36,651 nucleotides of DNA, from assembly GCF_001691415.1 (NCBI RefSeq), contig NZ_LRRR01000038.1:1-36651 (forward strand), in the 5' to 3' direction. Of this stretch, positions 1 through 7,929 are shown piece after piece. The stretch's first letter is position 1, and each line of letters begins with the position of its first letter. Under the pieces are notes generated by a model, which did not search any database, had not been told where the DNA came from, and worked only from the letters and a program-made list of their open reading frames with translations. Position numbers and translations under genes: made by a program. The DNA comes from Pararhodobacter sp. CCB-MM2 (GTDB lineage Bacteria > Pseudomonadota > Alphaproteobacteria > Rhodobacterales > Rhodobacteraceae).

Positions 1-749
1 CCGAGGATGCCTCGCTGGGCCATCGTCTGGCCGAGCCGACCGCGGCGCTGATCGTGTCGCTGGCCTCGGGCTATTCGCACATCGTCGCGCCCGCCACGAC
101 CGACGCGAAGAACGTGCTGCCGCGCGTCGCTGCGCTGCTCGATGTCATGGTGATCTCGGACGTGACCGCCGTCGTCGACGCCGACACCTTCGAGCGCCCG
201 ATCTATGCCGGCAACGCGATCCAGACCGTGAAGTCGTCGGACAGCGTCAAGGTCGCGACCATCCGCACCTCGACCTTCGAGGCGGCGGGTGAGGGTGGCT
301 CGGCTGCCGTCGAGAGCGTCGGCGCCGCTGCCGATCCCGCGCTGTCGTCGTGGATCGAAGACAAGGTCGCGACCTCGGACCGTCCGGAGCTGACCTCGGC
401 CGGGATCGTCGTCTCGGGTGGCCGGGGCGTCGGTTCGGAAGAGAACTTCAAGATCATCGAGGGCCTCGCCGACAAGCTGGGCGCTGCGGTCGGTGCCTCG
501 CGCGCGGCGGTCGATTCGGGCTTCGCACCGAACGACTGGCAGGTCGGTCAGACCGGCAAGGTCGTGGCGCCGGATCTCTATGTGGCCGTCGGCATCTCGG
601 GCGCGATCCAGCACCTCGCGGGGATGAAGGATTCGAAGGTGATCGTGGCGATCAACAAGGACGAGGAAGCGCCGATCTTCCAGGTCGCGGACTATGGCCT
701 CGTGGGCGATCTGTTCACCGTCGTGCCGGAGCTGACTGAGAAGCTGTAA
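1..749 (+). CDS. etfA: Electron transfer flavoprotein alpha subunit, 5' truncated by window
   Basis: The reading frame is open from base 3, so the gene starts upstream of the window; a GTG at 54 is internal. EtfA binds FAD and, with EtfB, carries electrons from acyl-CoA and other flavin dehydrogenases to ETF:ubiquinone oxidoreductase. The visible part holds the end of the N-terminal domain (HRLAEPTAALIV, the ATTDAKNVLPR stretch) and the full FAD-binding C-terminal domain, with SGGRGVGS, GASRAAVDSG, GQTGKVVAPDLY, GISGAIQH and AINKDEEAPIF in the usual order. The ending VPELTEKL is typical of alphaproteobacterial EtfA. The partner etfB would be expected just upstream. This is the only housekeeping gene in the window and marks the left border of the catabolic region. 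Confidence 0.97.
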   Translation, partial: EDASLGHRLAEPTAALIVSLASGYSHIVAPATTDAKNVLPRVAALLDVMVISDVTAVVDADTFERPIYAGNAIQTVKSSDSVKVATIRTSTFEAAGEGGSAAVESVGAAADPALSSWIEDKVATSDRPELTSAGIVVSGGRGVGSEENFKIIEGLADKLGAAVGASRAAVDSGFAPNDWQVGQTGKVVAPDLYVAVGISGAIQHLAGMKDSKVIVAINKDEEAPIFQVADYGLVGDLFTVVPELTEKL

Positions 750-759
750 GCCTCGGGAT

Positions 760-778
760 GGTGGGGTGAAACCCCACC
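760..778. repeat. Perfect 8-bp hairpin of intergenic-repeat type
   Basis: GGTGGGGT and ACCCCACC flank a GAA loop, and the downstream arm is followed by CTACG. It lies 10 bp after the etfA stop and 15 bp before the stronger terminator hairpin. Short palindromes of this G-rich/C-rich kind next to a TAGGG-like tail occur as dispersed intergenic repeats in many bacteria, but only one copy is seen here. It could simply be part of the etfA 3' structure. Confidence 0.5.
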
Positions 779-793
779 CTACGCAATGACCAG

Positions 794-821
794 CGGCCCG
801 CCAGACACGGCGGGCCGTTTT
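794..821 (+). terminator. Rho-independent terminator after etfA
   Basis: A 9-bp perfect GC stem (CGGCCCGCC at 794-802, GGCGGGCCG at 809-817) encloses a 6-base loop and is followed directly by TTTT at 818-821. This is the only hairpin in the window with a clear T run and a canonical intrinsic terminator. It separates etfA from the TRAP operon. Confidence 0.88.
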
Positions 822-874
822 CCGTTACCGGACCGGCGATGGCCCCGGCAATCGCTTTGGTTTCAAATCGCTTC

Positions 875-909
875 TTGACGCGCATACGAATGCAATGCAT
901 ACGAATGCA
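875..909 (+). promoter_or_regulatory. Promoter region with tandem LacI-type operators
   Basis: A -35-like TTGACG (875-880) is followed at once by two identical 12-bp sites, GCATACGAATGC, at 882-893 and 897-908, a 15-bp period. The second reads TGCAT-ACGA-ATGCA at 896-909, a near-palindrome centred on CpG (only the inner A/A pair breaks symmetry). CpG-centred palindromes of this size are the usual targets of LacI/GalR-family repressors, and such a regulator is encoded at 5921-6943 in the operon that starts 50 bp downstream. The repeats cover the place where a -10 would lie, as expected for repression. No good TATAAT match is visible, so the promoter itself is tentative. Confidence 0.6.
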
Positions 910-961
910 AGAGCAACGGGCCGCGAGGAACGACCCGTGCGACTCACTCAGGGAGGAAACC

Positions 962-1945
962 ATGAAGACGCAATTTCTTGCGGCGATGACGCTTGCCGCC
1001 AGCCTGCTCGCGACCACCGCGATGGGCCAGACCGTCATCCGCATCGCCCATGCCCAACCCGAAAGCTCGCCGCTGCACGAGGCGATGGCGCATTTCCGCG
1101 ACACGCTCGCCGAGCGTTCGAATGGCGCGCTGGAGGTCGAGATCTATGCCGGCGGCCAGCTGGGCAGCGTCACGGAGACGCTGGACCTCGTGCAATCGGG
1201 CAATATCCAGATGGCGACCGGCGCTTCGGTGAACCTGTCGCCCTCGATCCCCGAGCTGGGCGTGCTGGACCAGTTCCTGCTGTTTGCCGACGAGGAGCAT
1301 GCACGCTCGACGCTGGACGGCCCGGCCGGTGCCCTGCTGAACACGGCGATGGAAGAGCGCGGCCTTGCCGGCATGGGCTTCTTGGAACTGGGCTTCCGCA
1401 GCTTCTCGGGCAACCGCCCGCTCGACAGCCTTGAGGCCTTCGAGGGCTTCCGCATGCGCTCGGCCGACAACCCGGTGCAGATCGCGGCCTGGCGCTCGAT
1501 CGGCGCGGTGCCGCTGCCCTTGGCTTGGGGTGAGATCTATTCCTCGCTGCAGCAGGGTCTGATCGACGGGCAGGAAAGCGCGCTTTCGTCGATGGTGGTC
1601 GAACGCTTCTACGAAGTGCAGAGCGACGTCTCGCTGACCGGCCATATCTATTGGCCCGAGGTCTGGTTCGCCAACCTTGAGTTCGTCAACAGCCTGTCCG
1701 AGGACGAACGCGCGCTGATGATGGACGTCGCAGCCGAGACCGTCACCCTGCAGCGCCAGCTGGTGGCCGAAGCCAATGCCGCGACGCTGGCCCAGCTGAC
1801 CGAGGCGGGTCTCACCGTCACCGAACTGCCGGCCGAGGATCGCCAGCAGATGGCCGCGACGATGAACGGCGCCATCGAAGGGCTGATCCGCGAGCGGGTC
1901 GGCGACGATTTCTTCGACCAGTTCAGCGGCTATCTCGCGCAGTAA
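962..1945 (+). CDS. dctP: TRAP transporter substrate-binding protein, DctP family
   Basis: A 327-residue periplasmic receptor that captures an organic-acid-type ligand and delivers it to the TRAP membrane subunits encoded next. Residues 1-22 form a signal peptide (MKTQFLAAMTLAASLLATTA, cleavage near AMG-Q). The mature protein opens with TVIRIAHAQPESSPLHEAM, and the family motifs are present: GQLGS near 65, the ligand-carboxylate arginine region EGFRMRSADNP with Arg166, and QQGLIDGQESA near 198-207. The ATG at 962 was chosen because GGGAGGAAAC lies just upstream and the signal peptide starts there; the longer frame adds a non-coding-like leader. Arg166 suggests a carboxylate ligand, but the exact substrate cannot be told. 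It is the first gene of a nine-gene operon under the tandem operators. Confidence 0.95.
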   Translation: MKTQFLAAMTLAASLLATTAMGQTVIRIAHAQPESSPLHEAMAHFRDTLAERSNGALEVEIYAGGQLGSVTETLDLVQSGNIQMATGASVNLSPSIPELGVLDQFLLFADEEHARSTLDGPAGALLNTAMEERGLAGMGFLELGFRSFSGNRPLDSLEAFEGFRMRSADNPVQIAAWRSIGAVPLPLAWGEIYSSLQQGLIDGQESALSSMVVERFYEVQSDVSLTGHIYWPEVWFANLEFVNSLSEDERALMMDVAAETVTLQRQLVAEANAATLAQLTEAGLTVTELPAEDRQQMAATMNGAIEGLIRERVGDDFFDQFSGYLAQ

Positions 1946-1951
1946 TCAGCT

Positions 1952-1979
1952 GCCGGTCGGCCCGCATCGGCCGACCGGC
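1952..1979 (+). terminator. Intercistronic hairpin after the TRAP receptor gene
   Basis: An 11-bp perfect stem (GCCGGTCGGCC at 1952-1962, GGCCGACCGGC at 1969-1979) with a 6-base loop lies between dctP and dctQ. There is no T run, so it more likely acts as a 3' stabiliser or partial attenuator that keeps receptor mRNA in excess over permease mRNA. The ABC receptor gene at 26954 has the same arrangement. Confidence 0.65.
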
Positions 1980-2011
1980 CCTTCCCCAAGCATCGCGCAG
2001 GAGGAGCGCCC

Positions 2012-2551
2012 ATGCGTCGCTGGCTGAGACTGGCGGAAAGGTTCTTTGAGCCGACCATCATCGTGACCAGCCTTGGTCTGGTCATCGTCCTGCTCTTTGC
2101 GGATGTGGTCGCGCGCTTTGCCTTCCAGACCTCTGTGCCCTGGGCCGGAGAGGTCGCCCGGTTCGCGTTCGTGTACATGATCTATTTCGGGATCAGCTAT
2201 GCCATCCGCGAGAAGCGGCACCTGCGCGTGACCATTCTGGTCGATGCTCTGCCCGCCGCCCTGCGCCGCTGGACCATGGCCTTCGCCGAGGCGGTCTTCC
2301 TCGCCTATTCCATCGCCGTCTGCGTTCTGGGCATCCAGATCACCGCCAATGCCATCGAGCGCGGGCAATCGCTGTCCGCCACTCAATGGCCGACCGGCTG
2401 GCTCTACGCCGCGATCATCTTCTCGGGCGCCCTGTCCACCCTGCGGCTGGCGCATTCCCTCTGGCGCATCCTGCGCCATGGCGAGGAGCCATTGCGCGCA
2501 GATACCGCGCTTGAGGACGAAGGCCTTCAACCCGACGAGGCCCGCTCATGA
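2012..2551 (+). CDS. dctQ: TRAP transporter small permease, DctQ family
   Basis: This 179-residue inner-membrane protein pairs with the large permease to form the sodium-driven TRAP translocation unit. Four hydrophobic segments are visible, near residues 12-36 (IIVTSLGLVIVLLFADVVAR), 48-68, 88-112 and 127-150. The stretch SVPWAGEVARFAFVYMIYFG and the REKRHLRV segment are typical of DctQ. The start is supported by GCAGGAGGAGCGCCC directly upstream. Its stop overlaps the start of the next gene by 4 bases, which implies coupled translation. Sequence between DctQ proteins varies greatly, so the call rests on topology, a few motifs and the P-Q-M gene order. Confidence 0.92.
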   Translation: MRRWLRLAERFFEPTIIVTSLGLVIVLLFADVVARFAFQTSVPWAGEVARFAFVYMIYFGISYAIREKRHLRVTILVDALPAALRRWTMAFAEAVFLAYSIAVCVLGIQITANAIERGQSLSATQWPTGWLYAAIIFSGALSTLRLAHSLWRILRHGEEPLRADTALEDEGLQPDEARS

Positions 2552-3840
2552 CCACGGCCATCCTGTTCGGCAGCTTCGCCGTCCTGTTGCTGGCGGGCGT
2601 GCCCATCGGCATTGCACTGGGCGCCGCCAGCCTGCTCGCCATTGCCTATATCCCCTTCCTCGGCTTCGATTTCTACGCGCTGGGGCTGGTCAGCGGCATC
2701 AACTCCTTCACGCTGATCGCCGTCGTGCTGTTCACCCTTGCCGGGAGCGTCATGAGCCGTGGCGGCATCTCGCGCCGGCTGATCGCCGTGGCCGAGGCCT
2801 TCTTCGGCAATGCGCCGGGCGGGCTGGGCACGGTGACGATCATGGCCTGCCTGTTCTTCGCGGCGATCTCGGGCACCGGCTCGGCCACTGTCGCGGCAAT
2901 TGGCCTCGCGATGATCCCGGCGCTGGCACGGCGCGGCTATGACCGGGCCTATGCCGGGGCCATGGTCGCCTCGGCCGGGGCGCTGGGGGTGATGATCCCG
3001 CCGTCTGTGGTGATGATCATCTACGCCGTCACCGCCCAGGTCTCGGTCTCCGCCCTGTTCCTCGCCGGCATCATCCCCGGCATCGTCATCGCCATCGCGC
3101 TGATCCTCTACAACATCTACCAGACCCGGAAGGGCGGTTGGGAGGCGAAGACTGTCGCCGCTACCTGGCGCCAGCGTTGGGAGGCCGTGAACCAGGCGAA
3201 ACTGGCCCTGCTGATGCCGATCGTCGTCCTGGGCGGGATCTATGGCGGCATCGTCACGCCGACCGAAAGCTCGGCCGTCGCGGTGGTCTATGCGCTGCTC
3301 GTGTCGACGCTGGTCTACAAGGAGCTGTCCTGGCGCGAACTGGGCCCGATCATGCTGCAATCGGCCCTGCTGGTCAGCGCGGTTCTGGTGATCATCGGCG
3401 CCTCGGTCGCCTTCGGACGGATCATCGCGCTGGAACGCATCCCGCTGGAGCTGTCGCAATTCGTGCTCGGCATCACCGACAACTGGATCGTCGTGCTTCT
3501 GGCCATCCTCGTGCTTCTGCTGATCATCGGCACCTTCCTCGAAACCCTCGCGGCCATCGTCATCCTGACCCCGGTCCTGTTGCCGATGGTGACGCAGCTC
3601 GGCATCGATCCGATCCATTTCGGCGTGATCATGATCGTCGCCCTGGCCATCGGCTTCGTCACGCCGCCCCTTGGTGCGAACCTCTTCATGGCCTCGCAGG
3701 TCGGCGGCATTCCCTTCGACGACCTGGTCAGGCGGATCTTCAAATGGGTGCTGGTGATGATCGCCGCCCTGCTGGTGATCAGCTTCTGGCCCGATCTCTC
3801 GCTCATCCTTCCGCGCCTGTTTCTGGGCTACGGGTCATAA
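2548..3840 (+). CDS. dctM: TRAP transporter large permease, DctM family
   Basis: The 430-residue channel subunit of the TRAP transporter (IT superfamily) has about twelve hydrophobic segments. Diagnostic stretches include MSRGGISRRLIAVAEAFFG, the FFAAISGTGSATVAAIG re-entrant region, VASAGALGVMIPPSVVMIIYA, GGIVTPTESSAVAVVYALL and GFVTPPLGANLFMASQVGG near the end. Length is normal for the family. The start ATG overlaps the dctQ stop (ATGA). Together with the genes at 962 and 2012 it makes a complete tripartite transporter, and the enzymes that follow in the same operon probably process what it brings in. Confidence 0.96.
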   Translation: MTTAILFGSFAVLLLAGVPIGIALGAASLLAIAYIPFLGFDFYALGLVSGINSFTLIAVVLFTLAGSVMSRGGISRRLIAVAEAFFGNAPGGLGTVTIMACLFFAAISGTGSATVAAIGLAMIPALARRGYDRAYAGAMVASAGALGVMIPPSVVMIIYAVTAQVSVSALFLAGIIPGIVIAIALILYNIYQTRKGGWEAKTVAATWRQRWEAVNQAKLALLMPIVVLGGIYGGIVTPTESSAVAVVYALLVSTLVYKELSWRELGPIMLQSALLVSAVLVIIGASVAFGRIIALERIPLELSQFVLGITDNWIVVLLAILVLLLIIGTFLETLAAIVILTPVLLPMVTQLGIDPIHFGVIMIVALAIGFVTPPLGANLFMASQVGGIPFDDLVRRIFKWVLVMIAALLVISFWPDLSLILPRLFLGYGS

Positions 3841-3852
3841 TCAGGAGTTCCC

Positions 3853-5163
3853 ATGACCATCACCTATCTCAAGACCGCCAAGCCGGAAGCCGAGCGCGCC
3901 GAGGATGATGCCAAGGTCCGCTCCACCGTCGAGACGACCCTGAGCGAGATCCAGACCGGCGGCGACGCGGCCATCGCCAGTCTCAGCCAGAAGTTCGACG
4001 GCGTGAGCCGCCCCTCGTTCCGCCTGACGGCCTCCGAGATCGAGGCGGCGATGGCCAAGGTCAGCACCCGCGACATGGAGGACATCCGTTTCGCCCAGAC
4101 CCAGATCCGCCGTTTTGCCGAGGCGCAGCGGGCCTCGATGACGGATATCGAAGTCGAGACGATGCCCGGCGTGGTGCTCGGCCATCGCAACATCCCGGTG
4201 CAGAGCGTTGGCTGCTACGTGCCGGGCGGCAAGTTCCCGATGGTCGCCTCGGCCCATATGTCGGTGCTGACCGCGACCGTGGCGGGCGTGCCCCGGATCG
4301 TCGCCAGCGCCCCTCCCGTCAAGGGCGAGCCCCATCCCGCCATCGTCGCCGCGATGCATCTGGGCGGCGCGCATGAGATCTACGTCCTCGGCGGCATTCA
4401 GGCCGTCGGCGCCATGGCCATCGGCACCGAGACCATCGACCCGGTTCATATGCTCGTCGGCCCCGGCAATGCCTTCGTGGCCGAGGCCAAGCGCCAGCTC
4501 TATGGCCGCGTCGGCATCGACCTGTTCGCGGGCCCGACCGAGACGATGGTGATCGCCGACGATACCGTCGACGCCGAGCTGGTCGCGACCGACCTTCTGG
4601 GTCAAGCCGAGCATGGCTACAACTCGCCCGCCTGCCTGATCACCAATTCCCGCGCGCTGGCCGAGAGCACATTGGCCGAGATCGATCGCCTGCTGGGCAT
4701 CCTGCCGACCGCCGAGACCGCCTCGGTCAGCTGGCGCGATTATGGCGAGGTGATCCTCTGCGACAGCCATGACGAGATGCTGCGCGTGGCCAATGACATG
4801 GCCTATGAGCATGTGCAGGTGATGACCGATCGCGACGATTGGTATCTGGCGCAGATGCACAGCTACGGCGCGCTGTTCCTCGGGCCGCGCACCAATGTGG
4901 CGAATGGCGACAAGGTCATCGGCACCAACCACACGCTGCCGACGAAGAAGGCCGGGCGCTACACCGGCGGGCTCTGGGTCGGCAAGTTCCTGAAGACGCA
5001 TTCCTATCAGCGCGTCACCACGGATACGGCCGCCGCGACGATCGGCGAATACGGCTCGCGGCTGTGCATGCTGGAAGGCTTCGTCGGCCATGCCGAGCAA
5101 TGCAACATCCGTGTGCGCCGCTACGGCGGGCGCAATGTCGGCTACGGGATGGCCGCCGAATGA
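3853..5163 (+). CDS. HisD-family NAD-dependent alcohol dehydrogenase, probably catabolic
   Basis: A 436-residue member of the histidinol dehydrogenase family. These zinc enzymes oxidise a primary alcohol to a carboxylate in two NAD-dependent steps. The full active-site set of HisD is visible at matching spacing: zinc ligands Gln251 and His254 (GQAEHG), the base pair Glu319-His320 (AYEHVQV), Asp353 and His360 (GDKVIGTNH), and Glu408 and His413 (EGFVGH). GPGNAFVAEAKRQLYG is the family signature. No other his gene is near, and the gene lies 12 bases after a TRAP transporter and overlaps an SDR gene. A catabolic role like that of sulfopropanediol 3-dehydrogenase (HpsN) is therefore more likely than histidine synthesis. 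No sulfo-lyase gene is in the window, so the HpsN substrate is not assumed. CAGGAG precedes the start. Confidence 0.9.
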   Translation: MTITYLKTAKPEAERAEDDAKVRSTVETTLSEIQTGGDAAIASLSQKFDGVSRPSFRLTASEIEAAMAKVSTRDMEDIRFAQTQIRRFAEAQRASMTDIEVETMPGVVLGHRNIPVQSVGCYVPGGKFPMVASAHMSVLTATVAGVPRIVASAPPVKGEPHPAIVAAMHLGGAHEIYVLGGIQAVGAMAIGTETIDPVHMLVGPGNAFVAEAKRQLYGRVGIDLFAGPTETMVIADDTVDAELVATDLLGQAEHGYNSPACLITNSRALAESTLAEIDRLLGILPTAETASVSWRDYGEVILCDSHDEMLRVANDMAYEHVQVMTDRDDWYLAQMHSYGALFLGPRTNVANGDKVIGTNHTLPTKKAGRYTGGLWVGKFLKTHSYQRVTTDTAAATIGEYGSRLCMLEGFVGHAEQCNIRVRRYGGRNVGYGMAAE

Positions 5164-5924
5164 GCCTGCCGCGCACCCCGTCGTTCCGGCTCGAGGGCAG
5201 GCGCGCCCTCGTCACCGGCGCCTCCTCCGGCATCGGTCTGGCCTGCGCCAGCGCGCTGGCCGATGCCGGGGCCGAGGTCACCATGGTGGCGCGCGGGGCC
5301 GACCGGCTGGAGGCGGCCGCGGCCGAGCTGCGCGCCGACGGCGGCCAGATCCGCACCCGCGCGCTGGACATCGCCGACACGTCGGCCCTGAAGGCCTTCG
5401 TCGCCGGCGAGGGGCCGTTCGACATCCTCGTCAACGCGGCGGGGATGGCGCGGCACAGCGCGGCGCTGGAGACCTCGGAGGAGGATTTCGACGCCGTCGC
5501 GGCGATCAACATCAAGGCTGCCTACTTCACCGCGCAGGCCGTGGCGCAGGGGCTGATCGCGGCGGGCAAGCCGGGCAGCCTGATCCAGATCTCCAGCCAG
5601 ATGGGCCATGTCGGCGGCGTGGATCGCGCGGTCTATTGCGCGACAAAGCACGCGGTCGAGGGCATGACCAAGGCCATGGCGATGGAATGGGGTCCGCAGG
5701 GCATCCGCGTCAACACGATCTGCCCGACCTTCATCCTGACGCCCCTGACGCAGTCGACCTTCGACAACCCCGACCGCCGCGCCTGGATCGAGGAGAAGAT
5801 CAAGCTGGGCCGCGTCGGTCGGGTCGAGGACGTGATGGGTGCGGTGCTGTACCTTGCCTCGGACGCCGGGTCGCTGGTGACCGGGACGGCGCTGAAGGTC
5901 GATGGAGGATGGACGGCAGGATGA
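5160..5924 (+). CDS. Short-chain dehydrogenase/reductase (classical SDR)
   Basis: A 254-residue NAD(P)-dependent oxidoreductase, probably acting on a hydroxyl group of the compound handled by this operon. The cofactor loop TGASSGIG is at 19-26, the NAAG motif at 92-95, and the catalytic set is Ser146, Tyr159 and Lys163. The C-terminal CPTFILTPLT and GTALKVDGGW regions are typical of polyol or gluconate-type SDRs. The ATG at 5160 overlaps the stop of the HisD-family gene (ATGA), and its own stop overlaps the lacI start in the same way. A HisD-like enzyme paired with an SDR suggests one oxidises the primary and the other a secondary alcohol of the same substrate; this is inference. Confidence 0.92.
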   Translation: MSLPRTPSFRLEGRRALVTGASSGIGLACASALADAGAEVTMVARGADRLEAAAAELRADGGQIRTRALDIADTSALKAFVAGEGPFDILVNAAGMARHSAALETSEEDFDAVAAINIKAAYFTAQAVAQGLIAAGKPGSLIQISSQMGHVGGVDRAVYCATKHAVEGMTKAMAMEWGPQGIRVNTICPTFILTPLTQSTFDNPDRRAWIEEKIKLGRVGRVEDVMGAVLYLASDAGSLVTGTALKVDGGWTAG

Positions 5925-6943
5925 GCATCAAGGGTCGCGTCACGGCGCAGGATGTCGCCAAACTGGCCGGGGTCAGCCAATCGGCGGTCAGCCGGGTCTT
6001 CACCCCCGGCGCCTCGGTCTCGCCCAGCACGGTCGAGAAGGTCCGCGCCGCGGCCGACACGCTGGGCTACCGCCCCGACGCGCTGGCGCGGGCGATGATC
6101 ACCGGGCGCAGCCGCATCATCGGGCTGGTGGTCGCCTATCTGGAAAACATGTTCTACCCGCTGGCGATCGAGAAGCTGTCGCGGGCCCTGCAGGCGCGCG
6201 GCTATCACGTGCTGATCTTCATGGCCGAGAACGCCAGCGAGAATGTCTCGGAAGTGGTGCGCGAGCTGATCGACTATCGCGTCGACGGGATCATCACCGC
6301 CTCGGTTTCGCTGTCGAACGACCTGACGGGCCGGTTGGCCGGACAGGGCATTCCGGTGGTGAATTTCAACCGCGGGCAGGAAGACCCGGCGCTGACCGAC
6401 GTCACCTCGGACAACGTGTCGGGCGGACGCCGGGCAACCGAGCACCTGATCGCCGCCGGGCATCGCCGCATCGCCCATATCACGGGTTGGCAAGGCTCCT
6501 CGACCGGACGCGACCGGGCAGAAGGCTTCCGGCAGGCCATGGCCTCGGCCGGGCTGGAGCCGGCGGGCGTAATCGATGGCATGTATGACCGCGAGGCGAC
6601 GATCCGCGCCACGCGTGACCTTTTCGACCGGCCCGACCGGCCCGATGCGCTGTTCGTCGGCAATGACCACATGGCCTTCGCCGCGATGGACGAGCTGCGC
6701 TTCGGTCTGGGCCTTAGTGTGCCCGATGATGTATCGGTGATCGGCTATGACGATGTGCCGATGGCCGCCTGGCCCGCCTATGACCTGACCACCATCCGCC
6801 AGCCGGTGAACCGCATGGTCGACGCCACTGCCGAGGCGATCCTCGGCCTGATCGAGGGCCAGCTTGAGCCCCGGAAAACCTTCATCGACGGCCCGCTGGT
6901 CGTGCGGGGATCGACCCGGCCGCCAGCCAACGCCGCCCCGTGA
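5921..6943 (+). CDS. LacI-family transcriptional regulator
   Basis: A 340-residue repressor-type regulator. The helix-turn-helix is at residues 8-27 (TAQDVAKLAGVSQSAVSRVF) and the hinge helix at about 53-62, where a Met stands in the place often held by the CpG-inserting Leu. The periplasmic-binding-like sensor domain follows, with VDGIITASVS, GIPVVNFNRG, HRRIAHITGW, DALFVGNDHMAFAAMDELR and DVSVIGYDDVPMAAWPAYDLTT. The ATG at 5921 overlaps the SDR stop. An in-frame ATG at 5909 would leave almost no gap to the GGAGG and is less likely. It sits mid-operon, so it is probably autoregulated through the tandem CpG-centred operators at 882-908. The inducer is unknown. Confidence 0.95.
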   Translation: MSIKGRVTAQDVAKLAGVSQSAVSRVFTPGASVSPSTVEKVRAAADTLGYRPDALARAMITGRSRIIGLVVAYLENMFYPLAIEKLSRALQARGYHVLIFMAENASENVSEVVRELIDYRVDGIITASVSLSNDLTGRLAGQGIPVVNFNRGQEDPALTDVTSDNVSGGRRATEHLIAAGHRRIAHITGWQGSSTGRDRAEGFRQAMASAGLEPAGVIDGMYDREATIRATRDLFDRPDRPDALFVGNDHMAFAAMDELRFGLGLSVPDDVSVIGYDDVPMAAWPAYDLTTIRQPVNRMVDATAEAILGLIEGQLEPRKTFIDGPLVVRGSTRPPANAAP

Positions 6944-6960
6944 CCTCAAAGGAACGCACC

Positions 6961-7929
6961 ATGACACCTGCCCAGATGGACGCCCGCATCGTCCGCTACG
7001 GGGATCTCAAGCCCTGCAAAACCGCCTTCATCGACGCCCATACCCCGGGCAGCGACCAGAAGGAGAACTTCACAATCATCGGCGGCGGCGTCTCGGAAAG
7101 CGCCGATCAGCATGTCCACATCACCGACACGCCGGGCTTCAATATCGGCGCCGCCGGCCAGCCGCCGAAATGCCGCAACAGCCTGCACAGCCATCGCACC
7201 GCCGAGGTGTTCTTCGTCCTCAAGGGCCGCTGGCGCTTCTTCTGGGGCCGTTGGGGCAAGGCGGGCGAGGTGGTGCTGGAAGAGGGCGACATCATCAACA
7301 TCCCGACCGGCATCTTCCGCGGCTTCGAGAATATCGGCACCGATTACGGGATGATCATGGCCGTTCTCGGCGGTGACGACGCGGGCGGCGGCGTGATCTG
7401 GGCTCCGCAGGTGATCGAGGATGCGCGCGACCATGGGCTCGTGCTGGGTGCAAACGGCAAGCTCTATGACACGAAGAAGGGCCAGACCCTGCCCGAGGGC
7501 GTCTCGCCCATGCCGCTGCTGACCGATGCGCAGCTGAAGGATTTCCCGGAACTGACCACCGCGCAGGTCCTGCCCGATTACGTCGCCCGCTACTGGGACA
7601 TGGTCGCGCTGTCTGACCGCCAGCCCTGCAAGGTGCTGGGCGCCGAGGGTCTTCTGCGCGACCGGCCGGGGTTCGAGATCGACTTCCTGACCCGTGCCTC
7701 GATCCCCGACACCGCCTATGCGACCGGGCGCCACGAGGTGCTGATGCCGGTGCGCGGGCATTGGCGGCTGGATTGGGACGGGGGCAGCACCGTGCTGAAC
7801 CCGGGCGACACCGCGGCGATCCCGCCGGGGCTGTCCCACGCGCTCAGCCCCTCGATGACCGGCGAGGCCGCGCTCTACCGGATCCGCAACACCGACGATC
7901 CCGCGGGCCTGACCGGGCGCCTGTCGTGA
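6961..7929 (+). CDS. Bicupin protein, possible dioxygenase, isomerase or sensor
   Basis: A 322-residue protein with two cupin domains, at about 60-130 and 235-310. Cupin 1 motif 1 fits G-X5-HXH-X3-E-X6-G well: His76, His78 and Glu82 are present. In motif 2 (GDIINIPTGIFRGFEN) the usual fourth metal ligand His is Arg120. The second domain keeps RHEVLMPVRG and GDTAAIPPGLSH but lacks the HXH pair, so domain 1 is more likely to bind metal. The layout recalls gentisate-dioxygenase-like bicupins, but no specific function can be given. A GTG at 6940 overlaps the lacI stop; the ATG at 6961 with AAAGGA upstream is preferred. The operon suggests it acts on a catabolic intermediate. Confidence 0.8.
   Translation: MTPAQMDARIVRYGDLKPCKTAFIDAHTPGSDQKENFTIIGGGVSESADQHVHITDTPGFNIGAAGQPPKCRNSLHSHRTAEVFFVLKGRWRFFWGRWGKAGEVVLEEGDIINIPTGIFRGFENIGTDYGMIMAVLGGDDAGGGVIWAPQVIEDARDHGLVLGANGKLYDTKKGQTLPEGVSPMPLLTDAQLKDFPELTTAQVLPDYVARYWDMVALSDRQPCKVLGAEGLLRDRPGFEIDFLTRASIPDTAYATGRHEVLMPVRGHWRLDWDGGSTVLNPGDTAAIPPGLSHALSPSMTGEAALYRIRNTDDPAGLTGRLS

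Noticed and set aside
2527..3618. A 363-codon minus-strand open frame opposite dctM
   Set aside because: Its product is an Asp/Gln/Arg/His-rich shadow of membrane-protein codons. The plus strand is a convincing permease.
3853..5163. Naming the HisD-family gene hpsN and the operon a sulfopropanediol pathway
   Set aside because: The TRAP plus HisD-like order resembles hps loci, but no sulfolactate sulfo-lyase, cysteate or sulfite-handling gene is present, and the motifs do not fix the substrate.
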